Positions 1-5,959 are shown, counted from the first letter of the stretch. The stretch: 6,043 nt of DNA from Chromatiaceae bacterium (GCA_016938795.1 JAFGTZ010000250.1:1-6043), one strand, 5' to 3'. Program-made: numbers and translations. The notes: generated from the letters alone by a model not told the origin.

Positions 1-1
1 G

Positions 2-349
2 CAACTCGCTGAACGGCTTGGCCCGGAGGTGGAGCTGCACGAGGCGGTGATGGAACGACGCGAGGGCGCGCGCTACGACTTCAACGGTATCTTGCTGGAG
101 GATCGGCTGCATCAGCTCGGTGCCGCCAATGCACACCACCCCATCCTGCTCTCCATGCTCTTTCTCTCGCCCGGGCGGCATGCCGGGCCAGGGGGCGATA
201 TCGCGGATATCTGTACGCGTGTGCGCGCCGCACACCCCGATCTGGACATTGCGATGGCCCCTTTGGTGGGCAGCCATCCGCTGCTCCTGGAGATTCTGGC
301 CTCGCGTCTGCGCGAAGCGTCCGATCATGTGCCCCTGCTTTCCGCCTAG
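2..349 (+). CDS. CbiX-family sirohydrochlorin chelatase, 3' part (5' end outside window)
   Basis: The frame is open from the left edge to a TAG at 347-349, so only the last 115 residues are visible. A GTG at 29-31 is internal to this frame and need not be the true start. The segment MLFLSPGRHAGPGGDI matches the CbiX/SirB/CbiK-type pattern of a hydrophobic strand, then a Gly-His motif, then an acidic DI. In this family that His (codon 179-181) is one of the metal and tetrapyrrole binding residues. A second strand, APLVGSHPLLLEIL, follows as in other CbiX domains. Members insert Co2+ or Fe2+ into sirohydrochlorin in the cytoplasm, for cobalamin or siroheme synthesis. The visible part cannot decide between Co and Fe, or between a one- and a two-domain form. 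The PilZ gene begins 31 nt downstream on the same strand, so the two may be cotranscribed, but no functional link is evident. Confidence 0.75.
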   Translation, partial: QLAERLGPEVELHEAVMERREGARYDFNGILLEDRLHQLGAANAHHPILLSMLFLSPGRHAGPGGDIADICTRVRAAHPDLDIAMAPLVGSHPLLLEILASRLREASDHVPLLSA

Positions 350-380
350 GTCGCACCGGCCTCATAGCTGACGCGAGCAA

Positions 381-788
381 ATGCGCCGCTACCTCCGCCA
401 CCCCTCCGATGTTCCCATTCGCTACCGCCTTGGCGAGGTGGTGGCCAATCGGCACGACTATCTCCTCAACATCGGTCAGGGCGGACTCTGTTTCACCTCG
501 AACCGCGCCCTGCCCGTGGGCGCGCGCATTCAGATCGAGATTCCCATCGCCGAGCCCGCCTTTCGCGCCGAGGGCATCGTGGCCTGGTCGCATGCGCGCG
601 ATGGTGATTTCGAAACCGGGGTGCGCTTCGCGGGCGCTGAAACCCAGTACAACCTGCGCATGGTCGAACAGCTGTGCCAGATCGAGCATTACCGGCACGA
701 GGTTCGCGAGCGCGAGGGGCGCGAAATCAGCAGCGAAGAGGCCGCGCTGGAGTGGATTGCCCAGTACGCGGCCGATTTTCCGCGTTAA
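381..788 (+). CDS. PilZ domain protein (putative c-di-GMP receptor)
   Basis: This 135-residue cytoplasmic protein consists of one PilZ domain plus a helical tail. The N-terminal R-x-x-x-R c-di-GMP motif is present as RRYLR (R2, R6). The second motif, normally (D/N)xSxxG, reads N30-I-G32-Q-G-G35, so the usual Ser is Gly. Alternating beta strands follow, including GARIQIEIPI and AEGIVAWS, and then the FETGVRF strand typical of PilZ folds. From about residue 88 to the end the protein looks alpha-helical, with charged residues and EEAALEWIAQYAADFP. PilZ proteins bind cyclic di-GMP and alter motility, exopolysaccharide or enzyme activity. The target of this one is unknown. The ATG at 381 gives the RxxxR motif its usual place near the N terminus, although the upstream Shine-Dalgarno sequence is weak (GCGAG at best). 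It is convergent with the pentaheme cytochrome gene. Confidence 0.87.
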   Translation: MRRYLRHPSDVPIRYRLGEVVANRHDYLLNIGQGGLCFTSNRALPVGARIQIEIPIAEPAFRAEGIVAWSHARDGDFETGVRFAGAETQYNLRMVEQLCQIEHYRHEVREREGREISSEEAALEWIAQYAADFPR

Positions 789-809
789 CACGCGGCGACC
801 GGCTAAGCC

Positions 810-824
810 CCAGGCGGCGCCTGG
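810..824. terminator. possible hairpin between convergent genes
   Basis: CCAGGC, a GGC loop and GCCTGG form a perfect 6-bp GC stem in the 60-bp gap between the PilZ stop codon and the stop codon of the minus-strand cytochrome gene. The position suits a shared terminator. There is no T-run on either side, so it would be a weak or factor-assisted terminator, or chance in GC-rich DNA. Confidence 0.3.
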
Positions 825-848
825 AGCGAGGCCGAGGTCTCCGTCCCC

Positions 849-2165
849 TTAGTCCGCGTCGATCGAACGCTCTGAGACGGCAATCAGGACCGGCTCGGTC
901 AGCTCCGCCGAGAGATGCGAGAACTTCTCGACCAAAGAGGGCCAGAGCAGGTTGTAGTAAAGCTCGCCCCGGACCAGCACCACATCCCGAGCCGGGATGG
1001 CATAGCTCAGCTCGCGGGTCTCGTGGGGTTGCAACCGGCTATCCTCGCCGGCTCTGGTCGCTGTGGGAGGCGGTGCCGGCTTGCCCTGATCGTCGGCCAA
1101 ACCATAGGCGAAATAGGCCTGGGGATCGTCCTTGGCCGGGTGGCCCGGCGCATTTTCCCAAAGGATGTCACCGTTGGCGTCATAGGCCGCCAGCTTCAGA
1201 TAGAGATTGCGGAAGGGCGCGCCAGTTGGCATGGCGTGGGGTTGCAGGTTGCGAATCCAGACCTGAGCCTCGATGCGCTCATCCCTGGCTTGCGTCGTCA
1301 GATCGAAGACGATGGAGCGCTTGAGCATGGCCTCATGATGTCCGCCCCCCATGCTGTGATCGGCATAGCCGCCCGCCACCGGCATGTGGCAGGTCTGGCA
1401 GGCCACCTGACTGCCTCCCTTGACGAACTCCTGCCCCGTCTGACAAAGCGGCACACCATTGGGATTCTGGCGCTGGTCGTGACAGCCGAGGCAGGCATCC
1501 GAGGTGCGCAACAGGCGCGCATTGGGTTCCATGGTCAGGGCGGGAATGGTCTTGCCGTTCAGTTCGACCGCTTCGCCAAGGTGCGGATTGGGTTTCTGGT
1601 CCACGGACTGATCAACGGCGCCACCAAAGAGATCGTCGGCTGCGGCCTTGAGCTGTTCGAGACGACGCGGAAAACCCAGCGGCGCCTGGATGCTGTCGGT
1701 CAGCTCATAGGACTTGATGCCATAGCGAATCTTGCCCTGCTCGTCCTCGACTCCCTGGTAATGCCCAAGGGTATGACAGGCCACACAGTTCACGCCCTCG
1801 GCATAGGCAGGGCGGGCATCGAGCTTGGTCAGGCCATCGCGCGCGGCATTGGGCGCGTGACAGTTGAGACACAGCGGAAACTTGCCCGATTTCTGATGCA
1901 CCATGCCCTCGGCGCGCGGATCGCCGACTTCCTGCTCGTAGAAGGCCGCATGGATGGGGTCCGACAGCGCTGTGCTCTGGGCATGCATCGAGCCCTTCCA
2001 TTGTCGGTAGATGTCTTCATGACAGTTGGCGCAGACCTCTGAAGAGACATGATGAATAGGACCGGCCATGTCGGACGCCGCCGCGACGAATGGTGAAATT
2101 CCCAGAACCATGGCGGCAAGCCAGACGAAGGCCATGTACGTGAATGCCGACTGTCTCGGTTGCAT
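849..2165 (-). CDS. secreted pentaheme cytochrome c, cytochrome c554-like
   Basis: This 438-residue protein carries a Sec signal peptide: hydrophobic core around residues 9-30, likely cleavage after AAA at 28-30. It should therefore be periplasmic. Five CXXCH heme-binding motifs lie at C45-H49, C99-H103, C127-H131, C225-H229 and C256-H260. Many further His residues could be distal ligands. Residues 281-438 have no heme motif and read as a beta-rich domain (QVWIRNLQPHAMPTGAPFRN, then LYLKLAAYDANGDILWENA). This arrangement is seen in cytochrome c554-like multiheme proteins. The heme spacing and the SSEVCANCHEDIYRQW start agree with that group, in which cytochrome c554 accepts electrons from HAO. 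Start choice: AGGAG (plus strand 2173-2177) sits 7 nt upstream of the ATG. The gene is divergent from the octaheme gene. A redox role linked to HaoA/HaoC is inferred from context. An independent enzymatic role is equally possible, and I cannot name the gene. Confidence 0.85.
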   Translation of the reverse strand: MQPRQSAFTYMAFVWLAAMVLGISPFVAAASDMAGPIHHVSSEVCANCHEDIYRQWKGSMHAQSTALSDPIHAAFYEQEVGDPRAEGMVHQKSGKFPLCLNCHAPNAARDGLTKLDARPAYAEGVNCVACHTLGHYQGVEDEQGKIRYGIKSYELTDSIQAPLGFPRRLEQLKAAADDLFGGAVDQSVDQKPNPHLGEAVELNGKTIPALTMEPNARLLRTSDACLGCHDQRQNPNGVPLCQTGQEFVKGGSQVACQTCHMPVAGGYADHSMGGGHHEAMLKRSIVFDLTTQARDERIEAQVWIRNLQPHAMPTGAPFRNLYLKLAAYDANGDILWENAPGHPAKDDPQAYFAYGLADDQGKPAPPPTATRAGEDSRLQPHETRELSYAIPARDVVLVRGELYYNLLWPSLVEKFSHLSAELTEPVLIAVSERSIDAD

Positions 2166-2307
2166 AGGGTCACTCCTCTCTTGTTATGAAATTCAATCAT
2201 CCTCCGCGTTTCATTGTCTTCGATGTTTCGCCAGTCAATTCAAATCGAAAAAAATTATTCACCAATCAAATTTACTTATCACTGAAAAGATCGACTTAAT
2301 CAGCAAA

Positions 2308-2321
2308 TTTGAATAATCAAA
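2308..2321. promoter_or_regulatory. palindromic candidate operator TTTGA-N4-TCAAA
   Basis: TTTGA, ATAA and TCAAA form a perfect 5-4-5 inverted repeat. Its centre lies about 43 nt upstream of the start point expected from TATCAT at 2346-2351, close to where class II activators of the CRP/FNR superfamily sit. The half-sites are not the FNR consensus (TTGAT-N4-ATCAA): aligning them as FNR halves leaves a 2-nt spacer. The regulator is therefore unknown, and chance is possible in such AT-rich DNA. Confidence 0.3.
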
Positions 2322-2342
2322 AATGCTGCCAAGCTTAGCCAG

Positions 2343-2390
2343 AAATATCATTTTTTTCTAATACCTTAATTTTCTAAAAATATGATTTTT
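2343..2390. repeat. pair of 13-bp direct repeats, AAATATSATTTTT
   Basis: AAATATCATTTTT at 2343-2355 recurs as AAATATGATTTTT at 2378-2390, with one mismatch and a 35-bp offset. Each copy contains a -10-like hexamer, TATCAT or TATGAT. TTTTCTAA also occurs twice between them, 16 bp apart. They could be tandem promoters or repeated protein-binding sites. Low-complexity AT sequence also yields such repeats by chance. Confidence 0.4.
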
Positions 2391-2476
2391 AAGAAGTATT
2401 TCAAAAATCCGAAAGATCCAATATTCTAGGAACAGCGCTCTCAGATTTCATGGAACTCATTCTGGAGTCATTGCAA

Positions 2477-3928
2477 ATGCTGAATCAGCTGCCTGCCTAT
2501 CGCATCGGCCCAATTGCGCTGTTATTGCTGCTGGCGCACAACGTCGCCTTTTCCGACAAGGTTGAACTCGACCCTGATCAGTGGGGGCATGAAGCTGGCG
2601 ACAAATGCGTCAGCTGCCACGCCAAGGCGTCGAGCGGCTTGACAAGCGAATGGCGTCAAAGCGCTCATCAGGCGGCAGGCGTCAATTGCATGGACTGTCA
2701 CCAGGCAGATGCCGCCGAGCCGGATGCCATCGAGCATGAGGGCCAGATTATCGCCACCATTGTCTCGCCCAAGGATTGCGCTCGCTGTCACGAGAAGGAA
2801 TATCAGGAACAGCAGGGCTCGGTGCATGCCGAGGCCTATGCCATCATCGAGTCCCGCCTGCCCGCGCTAGCCCACCATGTGGGCGGCCCCGTCATGCGCT
2901 CAGCCTCCTGCGATCAGTGCCATGGATCGCGCGTCGCGGTGCGCGGCGACGGCACCCTGGATCCTGCCACCTGGCCAAACTCGGGCATCGGACGCATCAA
3001 CCCCGATGGCTCTAAGGGCTCCTGCTCGGCCTGTCACGGACGTCATCGTTTTTCGCGGGCGCAGGCACGCACACCCGAGGCCTGCGTGCGTTGCCACTCG
3101 GGGCCGGATTCGCCCGACCAGGAGGTCTTCGAGGCCTCCAAGCATGGAATGCTCTACGCCGCGCAGCGGCATGAAATGAATCTGGAGGCGCCGGACTGGG
3201 TGGCGGGGCGCGACTACACGGCGGCACCCACCTGTGTCACCTGCCACATGGGCGCCGCCGGCAAACTGCCCGCGACGCATGATGTCGGCATGCGCAACAT
3301 GTGGAGCCTCAACAGCCCGGTCTCGCACCGGCAATTTCTGGTGGTCTTCGAGGATGGCGCCAAGATGGAGCTGCCCGAGGAGGCGGATATCCCCAGGCGT
3401 GGCAGCGAGCTCAGCCGCCCTGACGGCACCCTGGCGGCGGTCAAGGTCGTAGCTACGCCCGAGCGGCGGCGCAAGGCCATGTCCATGGTCTGCCTGGAAT
3501 GTCATTCCAAGGGCTTGACCGAGGCATTCATGACGCAGTTCGACGCTGTGGTCGAGCTGTTCAACGAGAAATTCGGCCAGCCGGCGCACGCCATCATGGC
3601 CGGGCTCTACGCCGCCGAGCGTCTGACCCCAACGCCCTTCGACGAGCCGATCGAATTCACCTACTGGGAACTCTGGCACGATGAGGGCGCGCGGGCGCGT
3701 CATGGGGCCTCCATGATGAGCCCCAATCATGCCTGGTGGGAGGGCATGTATCTGGTGGGACGGAACTTCTACGCGCGCTTTCTACCCGAGGCCCGGGCCG
3801 TGGCTGGCGAGCGCGCACCCGAGCTGGTTGACGCGGTCATCGATGGAGTCGAATCGCACCAGTGGCTGAAGGATCCTCACCAGCCAAGCCTGATTCTCGG
3901 ATTTGGCCCGCAGGAGACACGGCAATGA
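2477..3928 (+). CDS. haoA: octaheme hydroxylamine oxidoreductase-like cytochrome c (HaoA-like)
   Basis: The preprotein is 483 residues. A Sec signal peptide spans about residues 1-26 (Leu-rich core 10-20, likely cleavage after AFS), so the enzyme should be periplasmic. Eight CXXCH motifs occur at C44-H48, C71-H75, C101-H105, C145-H149, C183-H187, C203-H207, C253-H257 and C339-H343. None is CXXCK, which argues against octaheme tetrathionate or nitrite reductases. THDVGMRNMW at 267-276 and ELWHDEGARARHGASMM at 398-414 are HAO-family patterns, and His268-Asp269 is a candidate active-site pair. In ammonia oxidisers a Tyr in this C-terminal region crosslinks to heme P460. Here the segment reads SPNHAWWEG (415-423), and whether a crosslinking Tyr remains needs an alignment. 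Epsilonproteobacterial enzymes lacking it are reductive. Start: GGAG at 2464-2467 lies 9 nt before the ATG at 2477. An in-frame ATG at 2450 would add nine residues but has no properly placed Shine-Dalgarno. The stop codon overlaps the next gene. Confidence 0.85.
   Translation: MLNQLPAYRIGPIALLLLLAHNVAFSDKVELDPDQWGHEAGDKCVSCHAKASSGLTSEWRQSAHQAAGVNCMDCHQADAAEPDAIEHEGQIIATIVSPKDCARCHEKEYQEQQGSVHAEAYAIIESRLPALAHHVGGPVMRSASCDQCHGSRVAVRGDGTLDPATWPNSGIGRINPDGSKGSCSACHGRHRFSRAQARTPEACVRCHSGPDSPDQEVFEASKHGMLYAAQRHEMNLEAPDWVAGRDYTAAPTCVTCHMGAAGKLPATHDVGMRNMWSLNSPVSHRQFLVVFEDGAKMELPEEADIPRRGSELSRPDGTLAAVKVVATPERRRKAMSMVCLECHSKGLTEAFMTQFDAVVELFNEKFGQPAHAIMAGLYAAERLTPTPFDEPIEFTYWELWHDEGARARHGASMMSPNHAWWEGMYLVGRNFYARFLPEARAVAGERAPELVDAVIDGVESHQWLKDPHQPSLILGFGPQETRQ
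3912..3928 (+). promoter_or_regulatory. RBS and ATGA stop/start overlap coupling the octaheme and tetraheme genes
   Basis: AGGAG (3912-3916) inside the end of the octaheme gene is followed after 8 nt by ATGA, whose ATG starts the tetraheme gene and whose TGA ends the octaheme gene. This fixes the downstream start and implies a fixed stoichiometry through coupled translation. Confidence 0.8.
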
Positions 3929-4590
3929 AGCCGTCCCTGCTGTCCGCCATCACGCGCCCCATCGTCATCGCCCTGGCCATCGGCGGTGTCTGTGGCATGC
4001 TCTTCGTGAGCGTCCTGAATGAATTTCATCACTTCGCCAGCCGCAACGAATTCTGCACCAGCTGCCATTCCATGACCTTTGCCGAGGCCAGCTATCAGCA
4101 ATCGGCGCACTACAATTCGGCCTCGGGCGTGCGCGCCTCCTGCGGCGACTGCCACGTCTCACCCGGCCTGCTGGCCTCGACCTGGGACCACGCCATGGGG
4201 GTGACGGATCTCTTCAAACAGCTCTTCGGCCCCGACTACGACGACCCGGTCATCAACGCCCTGCATCTTCCCGAGTCGGCCTTCGCCGCGCGCGCCTGGT
4301 TTCGCAAGCGCGATTCGGCAAGCTGCCGCCACTGTCATCGTCAGGAGGCCATTCTTGGCGAGCGCGCCCACACGGCGGCCATCCATCGTGAAGAGACCGA
4401 GGGCAAGACCTGCATCGACTGTCACACCAATCTGGTGCATCGCGCGGTGCCGGATGAACGCACCTTCAAGCGCGCGGCCTGGAATCGGATGATCGAGCAG
4501 GAATTCGGCCTGGAGCCGGGCGAGGCCGAGAAACTCCTGGCCACAGCGCAACCGGCCCCAGCACAAAGGACCGCAACACAGCAGGAATAA
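3925..4590 (+). CDS. haoC: tetraheme NapC/NrfH-family membrane quinol dehydrogenase (HaoC-like)
   Basis: This 221-residue protein has one N-terminal membrane anchor (about residues 11-31) and a periplasmic tetraheme domain. The CXXCH motifs are C44-H48, C73-H77, C134-H138 and C163-H167. The first reads CTSCHSM, with Met50 two residues after the His, as in NrfH, where that Met ligates heme 1 near the quinol site. Four hemes behind a single anchor is the NapC/NirT/NrfH layout, which takes electrons from menaquinol or ubiquinol and passes them to a periplasmic partner. The tail from about residue 206 is rich in Ala, Pro, Gln and Thr. Start: ATG at 3925 overlaps the upstream TGA (3926-3928) in ATGA, and AGGAG at 3912-3916 lies 8 nt before it. 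Translational coupling with the octaheme gene is therefore likely. The order here is haoA then haoC, whereas the epsilonproteobacterial pair is known as haoCA. The gene name rests on this context. Confidence 0.87.
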   Translation: MKPSLLSAITRPIVIALAIGGVCGMLFVSVLNEFHHFASRNEFCTSCHSMTFAEASYQQSAHYNSASGVRASCGDCHVSPGLLASTWDHAMGVTDLFKQLFGPDYDDPVINALHLPESAFAARAWFRKRDSASCRHCHRQEAILGERAHTAAIHREETEGKTCIDCHTNLVHRAVPDERTFKRAAWNRMIEQEFGLEPGEAEKLLATAQPAPAQRTATQQE

Positions 4591-4611
4591 GGCAATGCGC
4601 CCCGACCACGG

Positions 4612-4818
4612 CTAGTGACAGCGAGTGGATCGCTCCGGCATCAGGGCAATCGAGAGCGCCATCCCCAACAACAGGGGAGCACTCAACACAAGCGGTAGCG
4701 ACAGCGGCAGGAGCGGAAAGAGGCTGCCTGTGGTCTCGGCGAACAACAGCAGGAGTGCGCCGCTGACGAGCAGGGTCGCTGAGACGACAATCAGCGCACG
4801 CATGATGAAGCAAGGCAT
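4612..4818 (-). CDS. small two-helix membrane protein, function unknown
   Basis: I do not recognise this 68-residue protein. It is very hydrophobic, with two probable membrane segments at about residues 5-25 and 32-58, joined by a short linker (AETTGS). A charged C-terminal tail (PERSTRCH) follows. The ATG at 4816-4818 is chosen because AGGGGG lies 6 nt upstream of it. An upstream in-frame GTG at 4837-4839 would add seven residues that overlap this ribosome binding site. A sigma70-like promoter lies just upstream. The gene converges on the tetraheme gene with only 21 bp between their stop codons and is separate from the MoaB-like gene behind it. A real promoter, a real RBS and a membrane-protein composition support a genuine gene. 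A role in the neighbouring respiratory system is speculative. Confidence 0.6.
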   Translation of the reverse strand: MPCFIMRALIVVSATLLVSGALLLLFAETTGSLFPLLPLSLPLVLSAPLLLGMALSIALMPERSTRCH

Positions 4819-4850
4819 GGTTAGCCCCCTAAATTTCACTAAATTACTTT

Positions 4851-4878
4851 ATTCTAATGCTTGCTGAGCCAATGACAA
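4851..4878 (-). promoter_or_regulatory. sigma70-type promoter of the small membrane protein gene
   Basis: Read on the minus strand: TTGTCA (-35; plus 4873-4878), a 16-nt spacer, then TAGAAT (-10; plus 4851-4856). Each hexamer matches the consensus at 5 of 6 positions. Transcription would start near 4844, leaving a leader of about 26 nt that contains AGGGGG before the ATG. Confidence 0.6.
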
Positions 4879-4965
4879 GCACTGCCCCAGATGCCTTGAG
4901 CCACCCCTAGCCATGACCCAGCCCGGTGCGGATCGGAGAACAACCGAACAACTGATGGACGATCG

Positions 4966-5730
4966 TTACAGCGCGCGGAAGGCCATGCCATTCTGGCGCA
5001 GCTGCTCGCAGAGTGCGGCATGGACCGCGTCGATGTCACCGCGTCCGCGCACCCCAAGCAGGATGTGGGCGTCCTCGCCCAGATGCGGCAGGCTGAAGCA
5101 CTTGTAGGCAGGAAACCGCTCGCCCAGTTCGCGCATCAGCGGAATCAGCTCGCTCTCGGGCACGCCGCGCACCTCCACCGCGCGCTCGTGGAGCGGCTCG
5201 GCGCGGCCATAGTGGTTGTCGAGCACCCATTCGGCCATGGGCCAGGCCATGGCCGGAAAGCCGGGCAGAAACCAGTGCTGGCGCAGCGCGAAGCCTGGAA
5301 TGCGATTCACTGGATTGGGAATGAGTGTGCTGCCCGCCGGCAGATGCGCCATGAGGATGCGATGCGGATAGGCCTCGGCGCCAAAGCGCTCTTCGATCAG
5401 CGCCACCGCCTCGGGATGCGCCACCAGCTCAACAGCCGCCGCCGCCGCCGCGCAGGCGCGGGTGTGATCATCAGGCGTGGCGCCAATGCCGCCGCACACA
5501 AAAACCGGATCGGCGCCCGCCATGGAGCGACGCAGTTCGGCCTCCAACACCTCGGGATCGTCGGGCAGCATCCAGAACCAGGCGAGCCCGTGACCTCGTC
5601 CACCGACCAATTGCTTGAAGTGTTCCAAATGCCCGTCACGGCGTGCGCCATTGAGCACCTCATCGCCAATGACGATGAGACCAAAGCGCCGGGTTCGCCC
5701 CGGTAGCGCTGAAGTGGATGGATTCGACAT
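4966..5730 (-). CDS. MoaB/CinA-type molybdopterin-binding domain protein (stand-alone)
   Basis: This 254-residue cytoplasmic protein has the MoCF-biosynth/CinA N-terminal fold. It opens with a FGLIVIGDEVLNG strand-loop (GDE at 22-24), then has the phosphate-binding-type GGIGATPDDHT loop (80-90). The segments AGSTLIPNPVNRIPGF (132-147) and FLPGFPAMAWPM (154-165) are typical of CinA N-terminal domains. CinA enzymes hydrolyse ADP-ribose or pyrophosphate bonds and often carry a C-terminal NMN deamidase domain. That domain is absent here, so no competence or deamidase role should be assumed. A run of six Ala at 94-99 is encoded by a GCC-type triplet tract (5435-5449). The ATG at 5730 puts the N terminus where the family starts. 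An in-frame ATG at 5769, with AGAGG about 11 nt upstream, would add 13 residues and cannot be excluded. Confidence 0.8.
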   Translation of the reverse strand: MSNPSTSALPGRTRRFGLIVIGDEVLNGARRDGHLEHFKQLVGGRGHGLAWFWMLPDDPEVLEAELRRSMAGADPVFVCGGIGATPDDHTRACAAAAAAVELVAHPEAVALIEERFGAEAYPHRILMAHLPAGSTLIPNPVNRIPGFALRQHWFLPGFPAMAWPMAEWVLDNHYGRAEPLHERAVEVRGVPESELIPLMRELGERFPAYKCFSLPHLGEDAHILLGVRGRGDIDAVHAALCEQLRQNGMAFRAL

Positions 5731-5959
5731 GGTGAATTCACTCTTTGCTGGATCCGAGAGACTGATCATCGAATGCCGCACCTCTTGCAAATATATACCC
5801 ATCACAGATGGATTTTTCGCTCCGGGCTGGGTCGCTGTTCAGTACTCTCGCAAAACGCCGGGGGACGAGACGGCGGTCACGACTGGCATCCAGCCTGCCG
5901 CCATGGGTCACAATCCAGTCGCGGCCCCGCAGATTGCGGCGCGTCATCATAGACACCAA
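5731..5959. other. gap between the MoaB-like gene and the terminator, probably noncoding
   Basis: It must hold the promoter of the minus-strand MoaB-like gene. A minus-strand TATATA-like element lies around 5791-5797 without a matching -35. A minus-strand frame opens at ATGATG (plus 5945-5950), immediately after the terminator, and runs to 5738. It has no Shine-Dalgarno sequence and an Arg-rich translation with no recognisable motif, so I treat it as noncoding. CCATC-ACA-GATGG at 5799-5811 is a short hairpin of doubtful meaning. Confidence 0.4.

Larger units (their letters stand above)
2166..2476. promoter_or_regulatory. AT-rich divergent control region of the cytochrome genes
   Basis: No convincing gene lies here. 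Hand counting gives about 27% GC over 2221-2400, against GC-rich coding DNA on both sides. The region separates the divergent pentaheme and octaheme cytochrome genes and must hold promoters for both. It contains the palindrome at 2308-2321, direct repeats at 2343-2355 and 2378-2390, TTTTCTAA twice (2354-2361 and 2370-2377), and -10-like hexamers TATCAT (2346-2351) and TATGAT (2381-2386) facing the octaheme gene. No good -35 accompanies either hexamer, which would fit activator-dependent transcription. On the minus strand a TTGACT (-35-like) lies within 2231-2240, but its -10 partner is poor. Confidence 0.6.

Noticed and set aside
915..2042. Long plus-strand open frame (375 codons) opposite the pentaheme gene
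   Set aside because: The minus strand in the same place encodes five CXXCH motifs, a signal peptide and a well-placed RBS. The plus-strand frame is the shadow of a GC-rich gene.
2308..2321. FNR box upstream of the octaheme gene
   Set aside because: FNR halves would be TTGAT-N4-ATCAA. Here the comparable halves are separated by only 2 nt, so the site is recorded as an unassigned palindrome.
2900..3730. Minus-strand frame (276 codons) opposite the octaheme gene
   Set aside because: It has no recognisable motif, and the plus strand carries the eight heme motifs.
5234..5254. Repeated GGCCATGG palindromes
   Set aside because: They fall inside coding sequence for PAMAWPMAEW and follow from Ala, Met and Pro codon use.
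5435..5449. GCC triplet tract as a possible phase-variable repeat
   Set aside because: Only five units, in frame, encoding Ala in a helix. A change in number would not shift the frame, and high GC explains it.
5020..5706. Plus-strand frame (228 codons) opposite the MoaB/CinA-like gene
   Set aside because: It is His/Arg-rich shadow coding, while the minus strand shows the conserved GDE and GGIGATPDDHT motifs.
5799..5811. CCATC-ACA-GATGG hairpin followed by ATTTTT on the plus strand as a terminator
   Set aside because: The stem is only 5 bp and there is no plus-strand gene upstream to terminate.
5738..5950. Minus-strand frame starting ATGATG after the terminator
   Set aside because: It has no ribosome binding site, starts directly behind a terminator, and has an Arg-rich composition without motifs. 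It is left as noncoding, though a poorly conserved small gene cannot be fully excluded.
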